Below are positions 29,083-38,893 of a DNA stretch of 64,000 bases, in pieces. How positions within the stretch are numbered: position 1 is the stretch's first letter; each line of letters starts with the position of its first letter. The translations under genes were made by a program, and so were the position numbers. The stretch covers positions 1 to 64,000 of the forward strand of contig CACONQ010000001.1 in NCBI GenBank assembly GCA_902628635.1, in the 5' to 3' direction. Below the pieces are notes generated by a model. It was given only the letters and a program-made list of their open reading frames with translations, had not been told where the DNA came from and searched no databases. Origin of the DNA: an uncultured Pelagibacteraceae bacterium. Lineage in GTDB: Bacteria > Pseudomonadota > Alphaproteobacteria > Pelagibacterales > Pelagibacteraceae.

Positions 29083-29493
29083 ATGAAAATCTTTATAAAT
29101 AAAATAAATAATTTTTTTACGAATTTTGAGGCATTGGCTTCTTTATTTCTAAGATTTGGTATAGCTACGGCGTTCTTAATACATGGATTAAATAAATTTC
29201 CTTTGCCGCCTCAAGGTCTAATTGAATATTTTGATCTTTCTCCTGCTTTAGCGTCTTTTGTTGCTGTCTCAGAAGTTTCAGCTGGTGTCGCTTTAATTAT
29301 TGGAGGATTTATTAAAAATCCTATTGGAAATTTTATTACACGATTGGCTGGTTTTACGATAGTTATATTGATGATTAATATATTTGCTATTGCACACGCA
29401 GATTGGTTTATAAATACAAAGCTTTTTACTAGTGAGCAAATTTTTCTTTTAATAGGTGGATTATATTTTTTAATTAAGGGGAATAGATCTTAA
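29083..29493 (+). CDS. DoxX-family membrane protein
   Basis: 136 residues with four hydrophobic segments. DoxX features are the first-helix FLRFGIATAFLIHGLNKF, the loop GLIEYFDLSPALASFVAVSEV, and the second-helix glycine-rich GVALIIGGFI. DoxX proteins are inner-membrane proteins linked to redox or quinone functions, with no defined reaction. Here it sits in a run with a pirin and a quinone oxidoreductase, both redox-related, and ends one base before the pirin gene, supporting a shared oxidative-stress role as an inference. Confidence 0.8.
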   Translation: MKIFINKINNFFTNFEALASLFLRFGIATAFLIHGLNKFPLPPQGLIEYFDLSPALASFVAVSEVSAGVALIIGGFIKNPIGNFITRLAGFTIVILMINIFAIAHADWFINTKLFTSEQIFLLIGGLYFLIKGNRS

Positions 29494-29494
29494 A

Positions 29495-30331
29495 GTGGAC
29501 CAAGTTGAAGTTGATAGAATAATCAATCCAATTCTCTCCTCGGATGGAGCTGGAGTGAAACTAAAAAGAAGTATTGGGGTAGATCCTGATTATCTTGATC
29601 CTTTCTTAATGCTAGATGAGTTTGGTTCCGAAAATAAAGATGATTACATTGGTGGCTTTCCTCCCCATCCGCACAGAGGAATCGAAACTGTCACTTACAT
29701 GTTATCTGGCGAATTTGAACATAAAGATAGCGCTGGTGGAAAAGGTAGAATGACAGCAGGCGATGTTCAGTGGATGAGGACTGGAAGTGGAATAATTCAT
29801 TCTGAAATGCCAGCTATGAAAGAAGGTAAGCTTCATGGTTTTCAACTTTGGATAAATATGCCTGCAAAATTAAAGATGAGTAAACCTGAGTATATTTATA
29901 TTGACTCTGAAAAAATGAAAACTCATAAGGACAGTGAAAAAACCGTTAAAGTTATTGCTGGAAAATTTAATAGTACTGAGGGGCCAGTTAACAAGCACAA
30001 TGTTCAACCGTTATATTTTGATGTAGTTCTTAATAAAGATAAAATTTTTGATTTCAATTTACCTGAGACACATAATTCTTTTATTTATTTAATAAATGGA
30101 GAAATTAAAGTTGGTGAAAAAAAACATGAGAAAATCACCGACTCAAAACTAGTTTTACTTACAAAGGGATCAAAATTAATAGTAAAGTCGTTAATAAAAT
30201 CAAATTTTTTACTTATATCTGGGAAGCCAATTGGTGAAAAGATTGCTAGAGGAGGGCCTTTCGTAATGAATACAAAAGCAGAGATCTTAGAAGCAATAAA
30301 TGATTACCATAATGGCACATTCGTAAAATAG
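29495..30331 (+). CDS. Pirin-family protein
   Basis: 278-residue bicupin with one iron or metal site. The metal-binding set is visible in FPPHPHRGIETVTYMLSGEFEHKDS and GSGIIHSEMP (three His and one Glu). The C-terminal cupin (PLYFDVVLNKDKIFDFNLPE, GEIKVGEKKHE) lacks metal ligands, as usual. Some pirins have quercetinase activity and others act as regulators; the substrate here is unknown. The start is GTG at 29495, one base after the DoxX stop, with AGGGG about 12 bases upstream. Confidence 0.9.
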   Translation: MDQVEVDRIINPILSSDGAGVKLKRSIGVDPDYLDPFLMLDEFGSENKDDYIGGFPPHPHRGIETVTYMLSGEFEHKDSAGGKGRMTAGDVQWMRTGSGIIHSEMPAMKEGKLHGFQLWINMPAKLKMSKPEYIYIDSEKMKTHKDSEKTVKVIAGKFNSTEGPVNKHNVQPLYFDVVLNKDKIFDFNLPETHNSFIYLINGEIKVGEKKHEKITDSKLVLLTKGSKLIVKSLIKSNFLLISGKPIGEKIARGGPFVMNTKAEILEAINDYHNGTFVK

Positions 30332-30333
30332 CT

Positions 30334-31308
30334 ATGAAAGTAATAGAAATTAAGAAATTTGGTGGACCAGAGGTATTAGAACTTAAAGATGTCGAAATTG
30401 GGAAGCCAGGACCCAAAGAAGTTTTGATTAAAAATTTATCAATAGGTCTTAATTATATCGATATTTATCATCGTACTGGTCTATATCCCATACCATTACC
30501 AAGTGGAATTGGCCTAGAAGCATGTGGCGTTATTGAAGAAGTCGGATCTGAGGTAAATTTATTTGAAATTGGAGATAGAGTAAGTCATGCATCAATGCCT
30601 ATAGGTGCTTACTCGGAAAAACAAATTATGCCTCAGGAAAAACTTGTAAGTGTGCCAGATGGCATATCTGATGAAGTAGCTTCATGTATTGTATTAAAGG
30701 GTATGACTGCTGAATATTTGCTTCATAGAAGTTATATGGCAAAAAAAGGTGATAAAGTTCTATTTCATGCTGCGGCTGGTGGAGTTGGACAAATTTTATG
30801 TCAATGGGCAAACTCCATAGGTTGCGAAGTAATAGGTACAGTTGGATCAAAAGAAAAAGAAGAAATTGCAAAAAAAAATGGTTGTCACCATGTGATTAAT
30901 TATGTTGAAAAAAATTTTGTTGAAGAAGTCGAGAAATTATTTGGAAAGAATGAAGTTGATGTAGTTTACGATGGTGTAGGACAAAAAACTTTTGAAGGTT
31001 CAATTGAATGCTTAAAAATCAGAGGTATGATGGTAGCATTTGGAAACGCCTCAGGATATGTAAATACAATTGATGTCAAAAAGCACATAAATACAAAAGG
31101 ACTATTTTTTACTAGACCGTCAATTGCTCACTATACTGTAACTAGGAAAGAGCTAGAAGATTCTGCCAAAAAGGTGTTTGATGCTGTAATTTCTAAAAAA
31201 ATAAAAATAGATATTTCAAAAAAATATACTCTTGATCAGGCTAAAAATGCTCATGAAGATTTAGAAGCAAGAAAATTAATTGGTCCTGCGGTAATAATAC
31301 CTAACTAA
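30334..31308 (+). CDS. qor: NADPH:quinone oxidoreductase, zinc-independent MDR family
   Basis: 324 residues. N-terminal GroES-like domain (LSIGLNYIDIYHRTGLYPIPLPSGIGLEACG), then a Rossmann fold with FHAAAGGVGQILCQWANSIG. The zinc-binding cysteines of alcohol dehydrogenases are absent, matching quinone oxidoreductases (QOR/zeta-crystallin). It reduces quinones or enals with NADPH. It starts two bases after the pirin gene. Its 3' end overlaps the convergent DUF2721 gene by four bases. Confidence 0.9.
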   Translation: MKVIEIKKFGGPEVLELKDVEIGKPGPKEVLIKNLSIGLNYIDIYHRTGLYPIPLPSGIGLEACGVIEEVGSEVNLFEIGDRVSHASMPIGAYSEKQIMPQEKLVSVPDGISDEVASCIVLKGMTAEYLLHRSYMAKKGDKVLFHAAAGGVGQILCQWANSIGCEVIGTVGSKEKEEIAKKNGCHHVINYVEKNFVEEVEKLFGKNEVDVVYDGVGQKTFEGSIECLKIRGMMVAFGNASGYVNTIDVKKHINTKGLFFTRPSIAHYTVTRKELEDSAKKVFDAVISKKIKIDISKKYTLDQAKNAHEDLEARKLIGPAVIIPN

Positions 31309-31709
31309 TCTATGTGAACGTCCATATCGGACATATGCAAATTTAAGGCACTTGTTGAAATCTGAATTTCTCTAATAAAAAACACTATAGATATAATCAT
31401 TGATAGACAACATGATCCAAAAATAACTCTAGCTACAAATAAAGTATCTAAATACAGCGCAAATACAGTTAACATATTAAATAGAAAACCAAAAGCTGCA
31501 AACATAATAGTCCACCTTAGGATAGATATTCTTTTACTTAAGTTAATAAATTGTTTTTTCCATTCAGGAGGGATATGTTTTTCATAAACATGTTCGTCAT
31601 GCAGTTCTCTTATTAGTTTACTTAAAGTATGAAATCTATTGCTATAGACACCCATTAACAAAGGTATCGCGGGAAACATTAATGCAGTCACTGTATAATC
31701 AATATTCAT
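31305..31709 (-). CDS. DUF2721 membrane protein
   Basis: 134 residues with an N-terminal hydrophobic helix (VTALMFPAIPLLMGVYSNRFHTLSKLIREL) and two later helices (about 72-92 and 96-118). The pattern helix - SNRF..L - charged loop with KKQFINLSKRISILRW - two helices is that of DUF2721 proteins. Function unknown. It is divergent from ubiA with 53 bases between, which probably hold promoters for both; I see no clear consensus. Confidence 0.75.
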   Translation of the reverse strand: MNIDYTVTALMFPAIPLLMGVYSNRFHTLSKLIRELHDEHVYEKHIPPEWKKQFINLSKRISILRWTIMFAAFGFLFNMLTVFALYLDTLFVARVIFGSCCLSMIISIVFFIREIQISTSALNLHMSDMDVHID

Positions 31710-31762
31710 AACGAATCAGTTTGATTATGAATCTAGCCTTTGCTATTTACAAGTAAATTCTG

Positions 31763-32632
31763 ATGAAACAAATAAATTATTTTATTGAGTTAACTCGCTT
31801 AAAAAAACCAATTGGGTTCATGCTATTGTTTTGGCCATGTTTGTGGGGACTAACGATAGGATTTGATTTCTCTAAAGATATCCAAATATTCATTAAATAT
31901 CTTTTATTATTTTTTTTTGGGTCAGTATTAATGAGATCAGCTGGGTGTATAATTAATGATATATTTGATAAAGATTTTGATAATAAAGTTGAAAGAACTA
32001 AATCTCGTCCAATAGCATCAGGTGCGATATCTGTAAAATTAGCCCTTATCTACTCTATAATTTTATGTTTAATAGCTTTTTTTATTTTAATACAGTTTAA
32101 TTTATTCACTATTTTACTTGCACTTGGTTCGATGCCTTTAGCATTTACATATCCATTAATGAAAAGATTTACTTACTGGCCACAGCTATTTTTAGGAATT
32201 ACTTTTAACTATGGTCTAATATTGGGCTGGACATCAATAAATAGTCAAATTGATGCTTTGCCAATAATATTTTATATAGGAGCCATATTTTGGACATTAG
32301 GTTACGACACAATATATGGGTACCAAGATATTAAAGATGATGAAATTATAGGAGTAAAATCAACATCCATTAAATTTAAAAAAAATCCTAAAAAATTTAT
32401 ATTGGGATGCTTTTTAATTTTTATTCTATGCTTACTTTATACAGGTTACAAAATGACGTTTAGCTCAATATACTTTTTTGGAATTATTATTATCTCTTTG
32501 CATTTACTTATTTATCAAATTAAATATTTAAATATTAACGATCAATTAAGTTGTTTAGCTAAATTCAAATCAAATAATCTTATAGGATTTTTAGTTTTTA
32601 TAAATATTTTAGTTGGAAAAATTATTTTATGA
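31763..32632 (+). CDS. ubiA: 4-hydroxybenzoate octaprenyltransferase
   Basis: Attaches the prenyl tail to 4-hydroxybenzoate in ubiquinone synthesis. 289 residues, about nine transmembrane helices. The Asp-rich motif NDIFDKDFDNKVERTKSRP (about residue 70) and the second motif YQDIKDDEIIGVKST are present, and the N-terminus RLKKPIGFMLLFWPCLWGL is typical. It overlaps msbA by four bases (ATGA type), linking quinone synthesis to the lipid A genes in one transcript, although the functions differ. Confidence 0.93.
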   Translation: MKQINYFIELTRLKKPIGFMLLFWPCLWGLTIGFDFSKDIQIFIKYLLLFFFGSVLMRSAGCIINDIFDKDFDNKVERTKSRPIASGAISVKLALIYSIILCLIAFFILIQFNLFTILLALGSMPLAFTYPLMKRFTYWPQLFLGITFNYGLILGWTSINSQIDALPIIFYIGAIFWTLGYDTIYGYQDIKDDEIIGVKSTSIKFKKNPKKFILGCFLIFILCLLYTGYKMTFSSIYFFGIIIISLHLLIYQIKYLNINDQLSCLAKFKSNNLIGFLVFINILVGKIIL

Positions 32633-34371
32633 TGAGTAATTTTCAAATTTTAAAACGGTTATACTTTGATTACTCGAGGAATTATATTGGAAAAATTATT
32701 CTTTCTGGAATTTTCTCATTAATTGTAGCTGGATCAACCTCGGCAATTGCCTATCTTTTAGATCCTGCAATTAAAAAAATATTTATAGAAAAAGATGAAA
32801 ATTTAATTTTGATCATTCCAATATTTATTATTTTAGCATTTTTTGCAAAAGGTTTATCTTTGTATACTGCAAGAGTGCTTATGATATCTGTAGGAAATGA
32901 TATTAAAAAAGACATGCAGGATGATATGTTAAAATCACTTATTAGAGCTGATACAAGCATGATCCAAGATAAACACAGCGGTAAATATTTAAATCATGTC
33001 CTTGGTGATACATCCCATATTGTAATGTTAGTCAGTACAACAATATTAAATGCCTTTAAAGACTCTTTAACACTTGTTGGTTTGCTTTGTGTTATGTTTT
33101 ATCAAAATTGGAAACTATCGCTTATTGCAATATTTATGATACCAATTGCATCATTTGCAGCTAAAAACTTAGGTAAAAGAATTGGTAAAGTAACAACTGA
33201 AGCTCAGGAAAAAACTGGTGAGGCATCAAAATATTTAATGGAATTGTTTAAGAATCACAAATTAATTAAAATTTTTCAAAAAGAGGCTTTCGAGACACAA
33301 AGATCAAGTAAATTTCTTAATGATGTTAAAGAGAAAGCAAAGAAAATTGCTATAGTTTTTACCAGAGCAACAGTGATAATGGAACCTTTGACGGGTGTAA
33401 TGATAGCTTTACTTATATTTGTAACAGGAAAACTTATTATTAGTGGTGAAATAGATATAAATAATTTTTTTTCATTCCTAGCTGCTATGATGCTTGCTTA
33501 CCAACCAGTAAGGTCACTGGCAACTTTAAACGTTGGTATAAACCAGGGTTTATCTGCTGCTAAAAGAATTTTACCAATAATTGATATAGAAAATAAAATA
33601 AATGACAACAATTCTAGTAATAATTTAAATATAAAAAATTGTGATATAGAATTCGAAAATTGTGATTTTAGGTATAACGACAATCAAAACTTAATTCTAA
33701 AAAAAGTTAATTTAAAATTTATAGGTAATAAAATGACTGCTCTTGTTGGTCACAGTGGTGCTGGAAAGTCCTCGATTTTGAATTTAATTCCTAGATTTTA
33801 CGATACCTTCTCTGGGGATATAAAAATTGATGGTCAGTCAATTTACAACGTTAAACTTGATGATCTGAGAAAAAATATATCTATAGTTACTCAAGATACG
33901 ACTTTATTTGATGATACAATTAAAAATAATATTCTTTATGCTAATTCTCAAGCTAGTGATAAAGAAATAATGGAAGTTGCAGAAAAGTCGTTCTCACATA
34001 ATTTTATTAAAGATTTACCTGATAAATATGAAACCATTATTGGTGAAAATGGGCTTAGGCTATCGGGTGGAGAAAAACAAAGAATTTCAATAGCGAGGGC
34101 TATGCTTAAGAAGGCACCAATAATATTATTAGATGAGGCAACATCTTCATTAGATGCAGAAATAGAGAGTAAAATACAAGAAGCAATGAGCCTATTGACT
34201 AAAAATAAAACAACAATAGTTATAGCACATAGACTTTCAACAATACTAAACTCTCATAAAATTTATGTCATTGAAAAAGGAGAAGTTGTAGCTCAAGGTA
34301 ACCATAAAGAATTAATTGATAACTCCAAAATTTATAAGAACTTCTATGATAAACAAGTTAGAAGAGATTGA
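32629..34371 (+). CDS. msbA: Lipid A export ABC transporter MsbA
   Basis: Half-transporter with fused membrane and ATPase domains (580 residues) that flips lipid A-core across the inner membrane. The six-helix ABC exporter domain covers about residues 15-310. The ATPase domain has Walker A GHSGAGKSSILNL, the signature LSGGEKQRISIARAML, Walker B IILLDEATSSLD and the switch His in VIAHRLST. The following waaA, lpxK and lpxL genes support the MsbA assignment rather than a drug exporter. Confidence 0.92.
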   Translation: MMSNFQILKRLYFDYSRNYIGKIILSGIFSLIVAGSTSAIAYLLDPAIKKIFIEKDENLILIIPIFIILAFFAKGLSLYTARVLMISVGNDIKKDMQDDMLKSLIRADTSMIQDKHSGKYLNHVLGDTSHIVMLVSTTILNAFKDSLTLVGLLCVMFYQNWKLSLIAIFMIPIASFAAKNLGKRIGKVTTEAQEKTGEASKYLMELFKNHKLIKIFQKEAFETQRSSKFLNDVKEKAKKIAIVFTRATVIMEPLTGVMIALLIFVTGKLIISGEIDINNFFSFLAAMMLAYQPVRSLATLNVGINQGLSAAKRILPIIDIENKINDNNSSNNLNIKNCDIEFENCDFRYNDNQNLILKKVNLKFIGNKMTALVGHSGAGKSSILNLIPRFYDTFSGDIKIDGQSIYNVKLDDLRKNISIVTQDTTLFDDTIKNNILYANSQASDKEIMEVAEKSFSHNFIKDLPDKYETIIGENGLRLSGGEKQRISIARAMLKKAPIILLDEATSSLDAEIESKIQEAMSLLTKNKTTIVIAHRLSTILNSHKIYVIEKGEVVAQGNHKELIDNSKIYKNFYDKQVRRD

Positions 34372-35618
34372 TGATATTACTTCTCTATAGAATTTTAATT
34401 AACTCAATACTTCTTATTTCACCAATTATAATTTTATTTAGATTATTTAAAGGAAAAGAGGATTTTAAAAGATTTAAAGAAAAGCTTGGTTTTTTTTCAA
34501 AAAAAAAAAATGGTGAAAAACTAATATGGTTTCATGGAGCAAGCGTAGGTGAATTATTGAGTATAATCCCACTAATTGAAATTCTTGAAAAAGATAAAAG
34601 CGTTAATCAAATATTAATAACAAGTTCAACTATAAGCTCAGCAAGAGTTTTTGATAAATTTAAATTTAAAAAAACTATTCATCAATTTTTTCCAATCGAT
34701 GCTGATATAATTTCGAAAAAATTTTTAAATTATTGGAAACCATTTAGTGCAATTTTTATTGACTCTGAGATTTGGCCAAATACCATAATTAACTTAAATA
34801 AAAAAGAAGTTCCTATAATTTTACTAAATGGAAGAATTACTAAAAAATCTTTTAAGAGATGGTGTATAATTAAAGATTTTGCGCAAAGGGTTTTTCAATA
34901 CCTTTCATTCACTTATCCATGCAATGAGGAAACTTTAAATTACTTAAAGTTTTTTGGTGTTAATAATATAAAATTAATTGGAAATCTCAAATTTTCTCAA
35001 AAAAAAATTAGGAATGATAAAATTCCACTTCAATTAAAAAATTTTTTTAATAGGAAAATACACTGGTGTGCCTCAAGTACACATAGAGGAGAGGAAGAAT
35101 TTTGTATTGATGCACATTGTAATCTAAAAAAAAAATACAAAAATCTAGTAAGCATAATTATACCCAGGCACGTTGATAGAAGAAATGAAATTATAGATAT
35201 TGCTAAATCAAAAAATCTTAAATTCTTTTGTCACAGTTCGGGTGAAATGATTCCATCAGATACCGAAATTTATTTAGTAGATACATATGGTGAAACAGAG
35301 ACTTTTTATAACCTTAGTAATATTGTTTTTATGGGAGGATCAATTATTAAACATGGTGGCCAAAATCCTTTAGAAGCAGCAAGATATGGTTGCAAAATAA
35401 TACACGGGCCATATATAGAAAATTTTAAGGACATATATAAACTTTTAGATAAAAATAATATTGCAAAAAAAATAAGATTTAAAAAAAATTTAATAAGTGA
35501 AATTAAAAAATCCCTCAAAATTAAAAAAACCTCTAATTTGATTGTTAGAAAAATTGAGGATATTGGTGTAAAGATACTTAATAGTACCTACGACGAGATA
35601 AAAAAAATTATTAAATGA
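34371..35618 (+). CDS. waaA: 3-deoxy-D-manno-octulosonic acid (Kdo) transferase
   Basis: Transfers Kdo from CMP-Kdo to lipid IVA. 415 residues: an N-terminal hydrophobic anchor, then a GT-B fold with WFHGASVGELLSIIPLIE (catalytic Glu region), FIDSEIWPN, and the C-terminal MGGSIIKHGGQNPLEAARYG. The ATG at 34371 shares one base with the msbA stop; a TTG just upstream is ignored. A 12-base A run at 34499-34510 encodes the lysines of SKKKN. It overlaps lpxK by four bases. Confidence 0.95.
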   Translation: MILLLYRILINSILLISPIIILFRLFKGKEDFKRFKEKLGFFSKKKNGEKLIWFHGASVGELLSIIPLIEILEKDKSVNQILITSSTISSARVFDKFKFKKTIHQFFPIDADIISKKFLNYWKPFSAIFIDSEIWPNTIINLNKKEVPIILLNGRITKKSFKRWCIIKDFAQRVFQYLSFTYPCNEETLNYLKFFGVNNIKLIGNLKFSQKKIRNDKIPLQLKNFFNRKIHWCASSTHRGEEEFCIDAHCNLKKKYKNLVSIIIPRHVDRRNEIIDIAKSKNLKFFCHSSGEMIPSDTEIYLVDTYGETETFYNLSNIVFMGGSIIKHGGQNPLEAARYGCKIIHGPYIENFKDIYKLLDKNNIAKKIRFKKNLISEIKKSLKIKKTSNLIVRKIEDIGVKILNSTYDEIKKIIK

Positions 35619-36553
35619 AATTTAATAAACCAAGATTTTGGGACATTAAAAAACCAAATTTATTTGCAATTCTCCTTATTCCTCTCACTTTACCAATATT
35701 TCTCAATAATTTGCTTAGAAAATTTAAAAAAAGAAAAAAATACCCAGATATTTTCTCGATTTGTATTGGAAATATCTATGTCGGTGGCACAGGAAAAACA
35801 CCCTTAGCAATAAAGTCTAATAATCTTTTAAATGCTGAAAAACTAAACTCAGTTATTATTAAAAAGTTTTATAAAAATCAACTTGATGAACAGCTTCTTA
35901 TTAAAAAGTATTCAAATCTAATTTGTAAAGAAAAAAGATTAGATGCATTAAAAGAGGCTAATTTAAAAAAATTTAAATACGCTATATTTGATGATGGATT
36001 ACAAGACAAATCGTTAGATTATAATTTAAAAATTGTTTGTTTCAATAACTTGCAGTGGATTGGTAACGGTTTAATTATTCCAGCAGGTCCTTTAAGAGAA
36101 AAAATTGATTCAATTAAAGAGTATGATGCAGTAGTAATCAATGGTGATACAAAATTAAATGAAAATTTAATTGCAGAATTAAAAAGAATAAAGAATAATT
36201 TAAAAATATTTGAGACAAATTATGAAATATCAAACATAAATGATTTTGACAGAAAGTTAAATTATGTTATTTTTTCTGCAATTGGGAATCCTAAAAACTT
36301 TTTAAAACTTTTAAAAGAAAATAATTTCAACATTTTAAAGCAGTTTATCTTTCCAGATCATTATATTTATTCAGATAAAGATATAGAAAGTATTATTAAT
36401 TATTCAAAGTCAAACAATTTAAAAATAATTACAACAGAGAAAGATTATTTAAAAATAAATGAAAAGTTTTTAGATGAAATAAATATTTTAAAACTTGACA
36501 TTAAAATATTAAACGAAAAAAAATTCAAAAATTTTTTAACTAATAATATATGA
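35615..36553 (+). CDS. lpxK: Tetraacyldisaccharide 4'-kinase
   Basis: Phosphorylates the 4' position of the lipid A disaccharide. 312 residues with an N-terminal membrane-associated segment (LFAILLIPLTLPIFLNN) and the Walker A-like GNIYVGGTGKTPLAIK. Also visible are FDDGLQDKSLDY and IPAGPLREKIDSI, conserved in LpxK. It sits between waaA and lpxL with four-base overlaps on both sides, so the three are translationally coupled. Confidence 0.94.
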   Translation: MKFNKPRFWDIKKPNLFAILLIPLTLPIFLNNLLRKFKKRKKYPDIFSICIGNIYVGGTGKTPLAIKSNNLLNAEKLNSVIIKKFYKNQLDEQLLIKKYSNLICKEKRLDALKEANLKKFKYAIFDDGLQDKSLDYNLKIVCFNNLQWIGNGLIIPAGPLREKIDSIKEYDAVVINGDTKLNENLIAELKRIKNNLKIFETNYEISNINDFDRKLNYVIFSAIGNPKNFLKLLKENNFNILKQFIFPDHYIYSDKDIESIINYSKSNNLKIITTEKDYLKINEKFLDEINILKLDIKILNEKKFKNFLTNNI

Positions 36554-37413
36554 AAATTGTTAATTATTTAATTCAATATATTTTAATAAAAATATTTTTT
36601 TTTATTTGTAAAATTATTGGCTATAAAAATGCATCTAATCTTGGGGAGACAATCGGCCAAAAAGTTGGTCCAAAATTTAAATCAAAAAAAATTATTGAAA
36701 AAAATATTAATCTAATATTGCCAGATGCTAAAAGTGAGAGAATAGAAGATATTATTAAAAAAATGTGGGGAAACTATGGACGTATATTGTCAGAATACGT
36801 TTTTATGAAAGATTTCAGAAATGGAAATTTAAAAGATTATATAAAAATAACAGGATTCGAATATTTAAACGAAATAAAAAATAAAAATATACCTGTTGTT
36901 TTCGTGTCTGGACATTTTAATAATTTTGAGTTGATGGCAATGCAAATTGAGAAATCTGGTATAGAACTTGGAGCAATATATAGACCTCTTAATAATTTTT
37001 TCTTGAACAGCACTATGGAAAATATTAGAAAAAAATTTATCTGCAGAAATCAAATCAAAAAAGGATTATCGGGTATAAGAGATATTTTAAATTTATTCAA
37101 AAATAATACATCTATAGCATTAATGATTGATCAAAGGGTTACTGAAGGCATTAAGTCAAGTTTTTTTAAAAAAGAAGCTTTCACTACCACAATACCTGCT
37201 CAATTAGTCAAAAAATATAGTTGTCCAGTAGTTAGTATTTATATCGAAAGAATTGATGGGCATAATTTTAAAATAATTATAAATAAACCAATATATTTTT
37301 CTAAAGATAAAAGTACTGAAGATATTACCCAACATTTAAATTATTTACTTGAAAAAATGGTTTTAAGAAATCCTGAACAATGGATTTTGACACACAATAG
37401 ATGGAAAATTTAA
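36550..37413 (+). CDS. lpxL: Lipid A biosynthesis lauroyl-type acyltransferase
   Basis: Adds secondary acyl chains to Kdo2-lipid A. 287 residues with one N-terminal membrane anchor. The catalytic HX4E motif is in VFVSGHFNNFELMAMQ; GAIYRPLNN and LMIDQRVTEGI are also typical of the LpxL/HtrB family. Acyl length and position cannot be read from sequence, so lpxL is used in the family sense. It ends four bases before the convergent DUF2093 gene. Confidence 0.9.
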   Translation: MKIVNYLIQYILIKIFFFICKIIGYKNASNLGETIGQKVGPKFKSKKIIEKNINLILPDAKSERIEDIIKKMWGNYGRILSEYVFMKDFRNGNLKDYIKITGFEYLNEIKNKNIPVVFVSGHFNNFELMAMQIEKSGIELGAIYRPLNNFFLNSTMENIRKKFICRNQIKKGLSGIRDILNLFKNNTSIALMIDQRVTEGIKSSFFKKEAFTTTIPAQLVKKYSCPVVSIYIERIDGHNFKIIINKPIYFSKDKSTEDITQHLNYLLEKMVLRNPEQWILTHNRWKI

Positions 37414-37417
37414 TTAA

Positions 37418-37606
37418 TTATTTACTTTCCTTTTTTTTTGATACCTCAACATAGGAGTAATAAGCCTCCTGATCTTCAACATTCCAATAAGTCAAGTTTT
37501 CTATAGGTATTTTTTTATTTGAAATAGAGCATAATACGTGGTCGCCAGGCTCAATAATTTCAAAATTATTGGGCAAATATCTCAATTTAGCTAATTTATT
37601 TTTCAT
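37418..37606 (-). CDS. DUF2093 protein
   Basis: A 62-residue protein starting MKNKLAKLRYLPNNFEIIEP. The pattern L.YLP..F.I..PGDHV.C...N..IP.E.L.YW.V..QE.Y is that of DUF2093, a small alphaproteobacterial family of unknown function. A longer upstream start at 37669 would run into purD, which is on the other strand, and adds an unconserved stretch, so the ATG at 37604-37606 is used. The start is 24 bases from the purD start, divergent. Confidence 0.8.
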   Translation of the reverse strand: MKNKLAKLRYLPNNFEIIEPGDHVLCSISNKKIPIENLTYWNVEDQEAYYSYVEVSKKKESK

Positions 37607-37630
37607 ACTTAAGTTATATAAAATATATAT

Positions 37631-38890
37631 ATGAATATTGGAATTATTGGAAGTGGTGGGCGAGAACATGCGCTGTGTTTAAAATTAAAAGAGTCAGAGA
37701 TCGTTAATAAAATTTATTGTTTTCCTGGAAACGCTGGGACAGAATTACTAGCAGAGAATATTGATATAAATATTGACGATTTTGACGAGATTAAAAAAAA
37801 ATCTCTAGAAAAAAATATTAGCTTGTTAGTTGTTGGTCCTGAAAAACAACTCGTTAATGGGATAGTAGATTTTTTTAAAAATACTGGTATTCAAGTGTTT
37901 GGTCCAAATAAAATTTCGTCTCAACTTGAAGGTTCAAAAATTTTTACAAAAAGACTTTGTAAAAAATTTAATATTCCAACTTCAAAATTTGAGATATTTG
38001 TAAAAAAAAATGATGCTATTAATTATTTGGAAAATTCAAAATACCCTATAGTAATCAAGGCAGATGGCCTTGCGTCTGGAAAGGGCGTTTATATTTGTAA
38101 ATCAAAAAATAATGCAGAAGAGGCCGTAAATGAGATATTTAATGGAAAATTCGGTAAAGCTGACTCAGTTTTAATAGAAGAGTTTTTAGAAGGAGAGGAA
38201 ATGAGTTATTTTGTTATATGTGATGGAAAAGATTATAAGTTTTTTCAAACTGCACAAGATCATAAGAGAGTTGGTGAAGGAGACACAGGTCCTAATACTG
38301 GTGGGATGGGAGCATACTCGCCGTCTAGATTGAATAATGAAAGTCTTCAAGACAAAATCAATAAAAAAATTATAGAACCAACTATGACTGGGTTGAGAGA
38401 ACTTAATACAAATTATATCGGCTTCTTATATGTTGGACTTATGATATGTGAAAACGAACCATACCTAATTGAATTTAATGTTAGAATGGGAGATCCAGAG
38501 TGCCAAACAATTCTCCCACTACTAAAATCAGATTTAGCAAAAATCATTTTATCATGTTGTAAACAAGAACTAGGGGCAGAAAATATTGAATGGCTAGAAA
38601 AAAAAAGTTTGTGTATCGTTTTATGTTCAAATGGATATCCAGGTGATTATAAAAAAAAAGTAATGATAAATAATGTAAAAAATTTAAGAGTTAAGGAAGG
38701 TCAATTTATTATTCATGCTGGTACTAAATTTATAAATGAGGATTTATATTCTTATGGGGGTAGAGTATTAAATATAGTGGTAACCTCGGATAGTTTTGAG
38801 AGTAGCAAAAAAGACGTTTTAAAAATTCTTGAAAGAATTAATTGGAAAAACGGTTTTTATAGAAAAGATATTGGATACAAAGTTACATAA
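37631..38890 (+). CDS. purD: Phosphoribosylamine-glycine ligase
   Basis: Second step of purine synthesis: ATP-dependent joining of glycine to phosphoribosylamine. 419 residues starting MNIGIIGSGGREHALCLKL, the typical N-terminal nucleotide-like fold. ATP-grasp elements follow: YPIVIKADGLASGKGVYI, VLIEEFLEGEEMSYF, GDTGPNTGGMGAYSPS and EFNVRMGDPECQ. It is followed three bases later by rsmD. Confidence 0.97.
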   Translation: MNIGIIGSGGREHALCLKLKESEIVNKIYCFPGNAGTELLAENIDINIDDFDEIKKKSLEKNISLLVVGPEKQLVNGIVDFFKNTGIQVFGPNKISSQLEGSKIFTKRLCKKFNIPTSKFEIFVKKNDAINYLENSKYPIVIKADGLASGKGVYICKSKNNAEEAVNEIFNGKFGKADSVLIEEFLEGEEMSYFVICDGKDYKFFQTAQDHKRVGEGDTGPNTGGMGAYSPSRLNNESLQDKINKKIIEPTMTGLRELNTNYIGFLYVGLMICENEPYLIEFNVRMGDPECQTILPLLKSDLAKIILSCCKQELGAENIEWLEKKSLCIVLCSNGYPGDYKKKVMINNVKNLRVKEGQFIIHAGTKFINEDLYSYGGRVLNIVVTSDSFESSKKDVLKILERINWKNGFYRKDIGYKVT

Positions 38891-38893
38891 TGT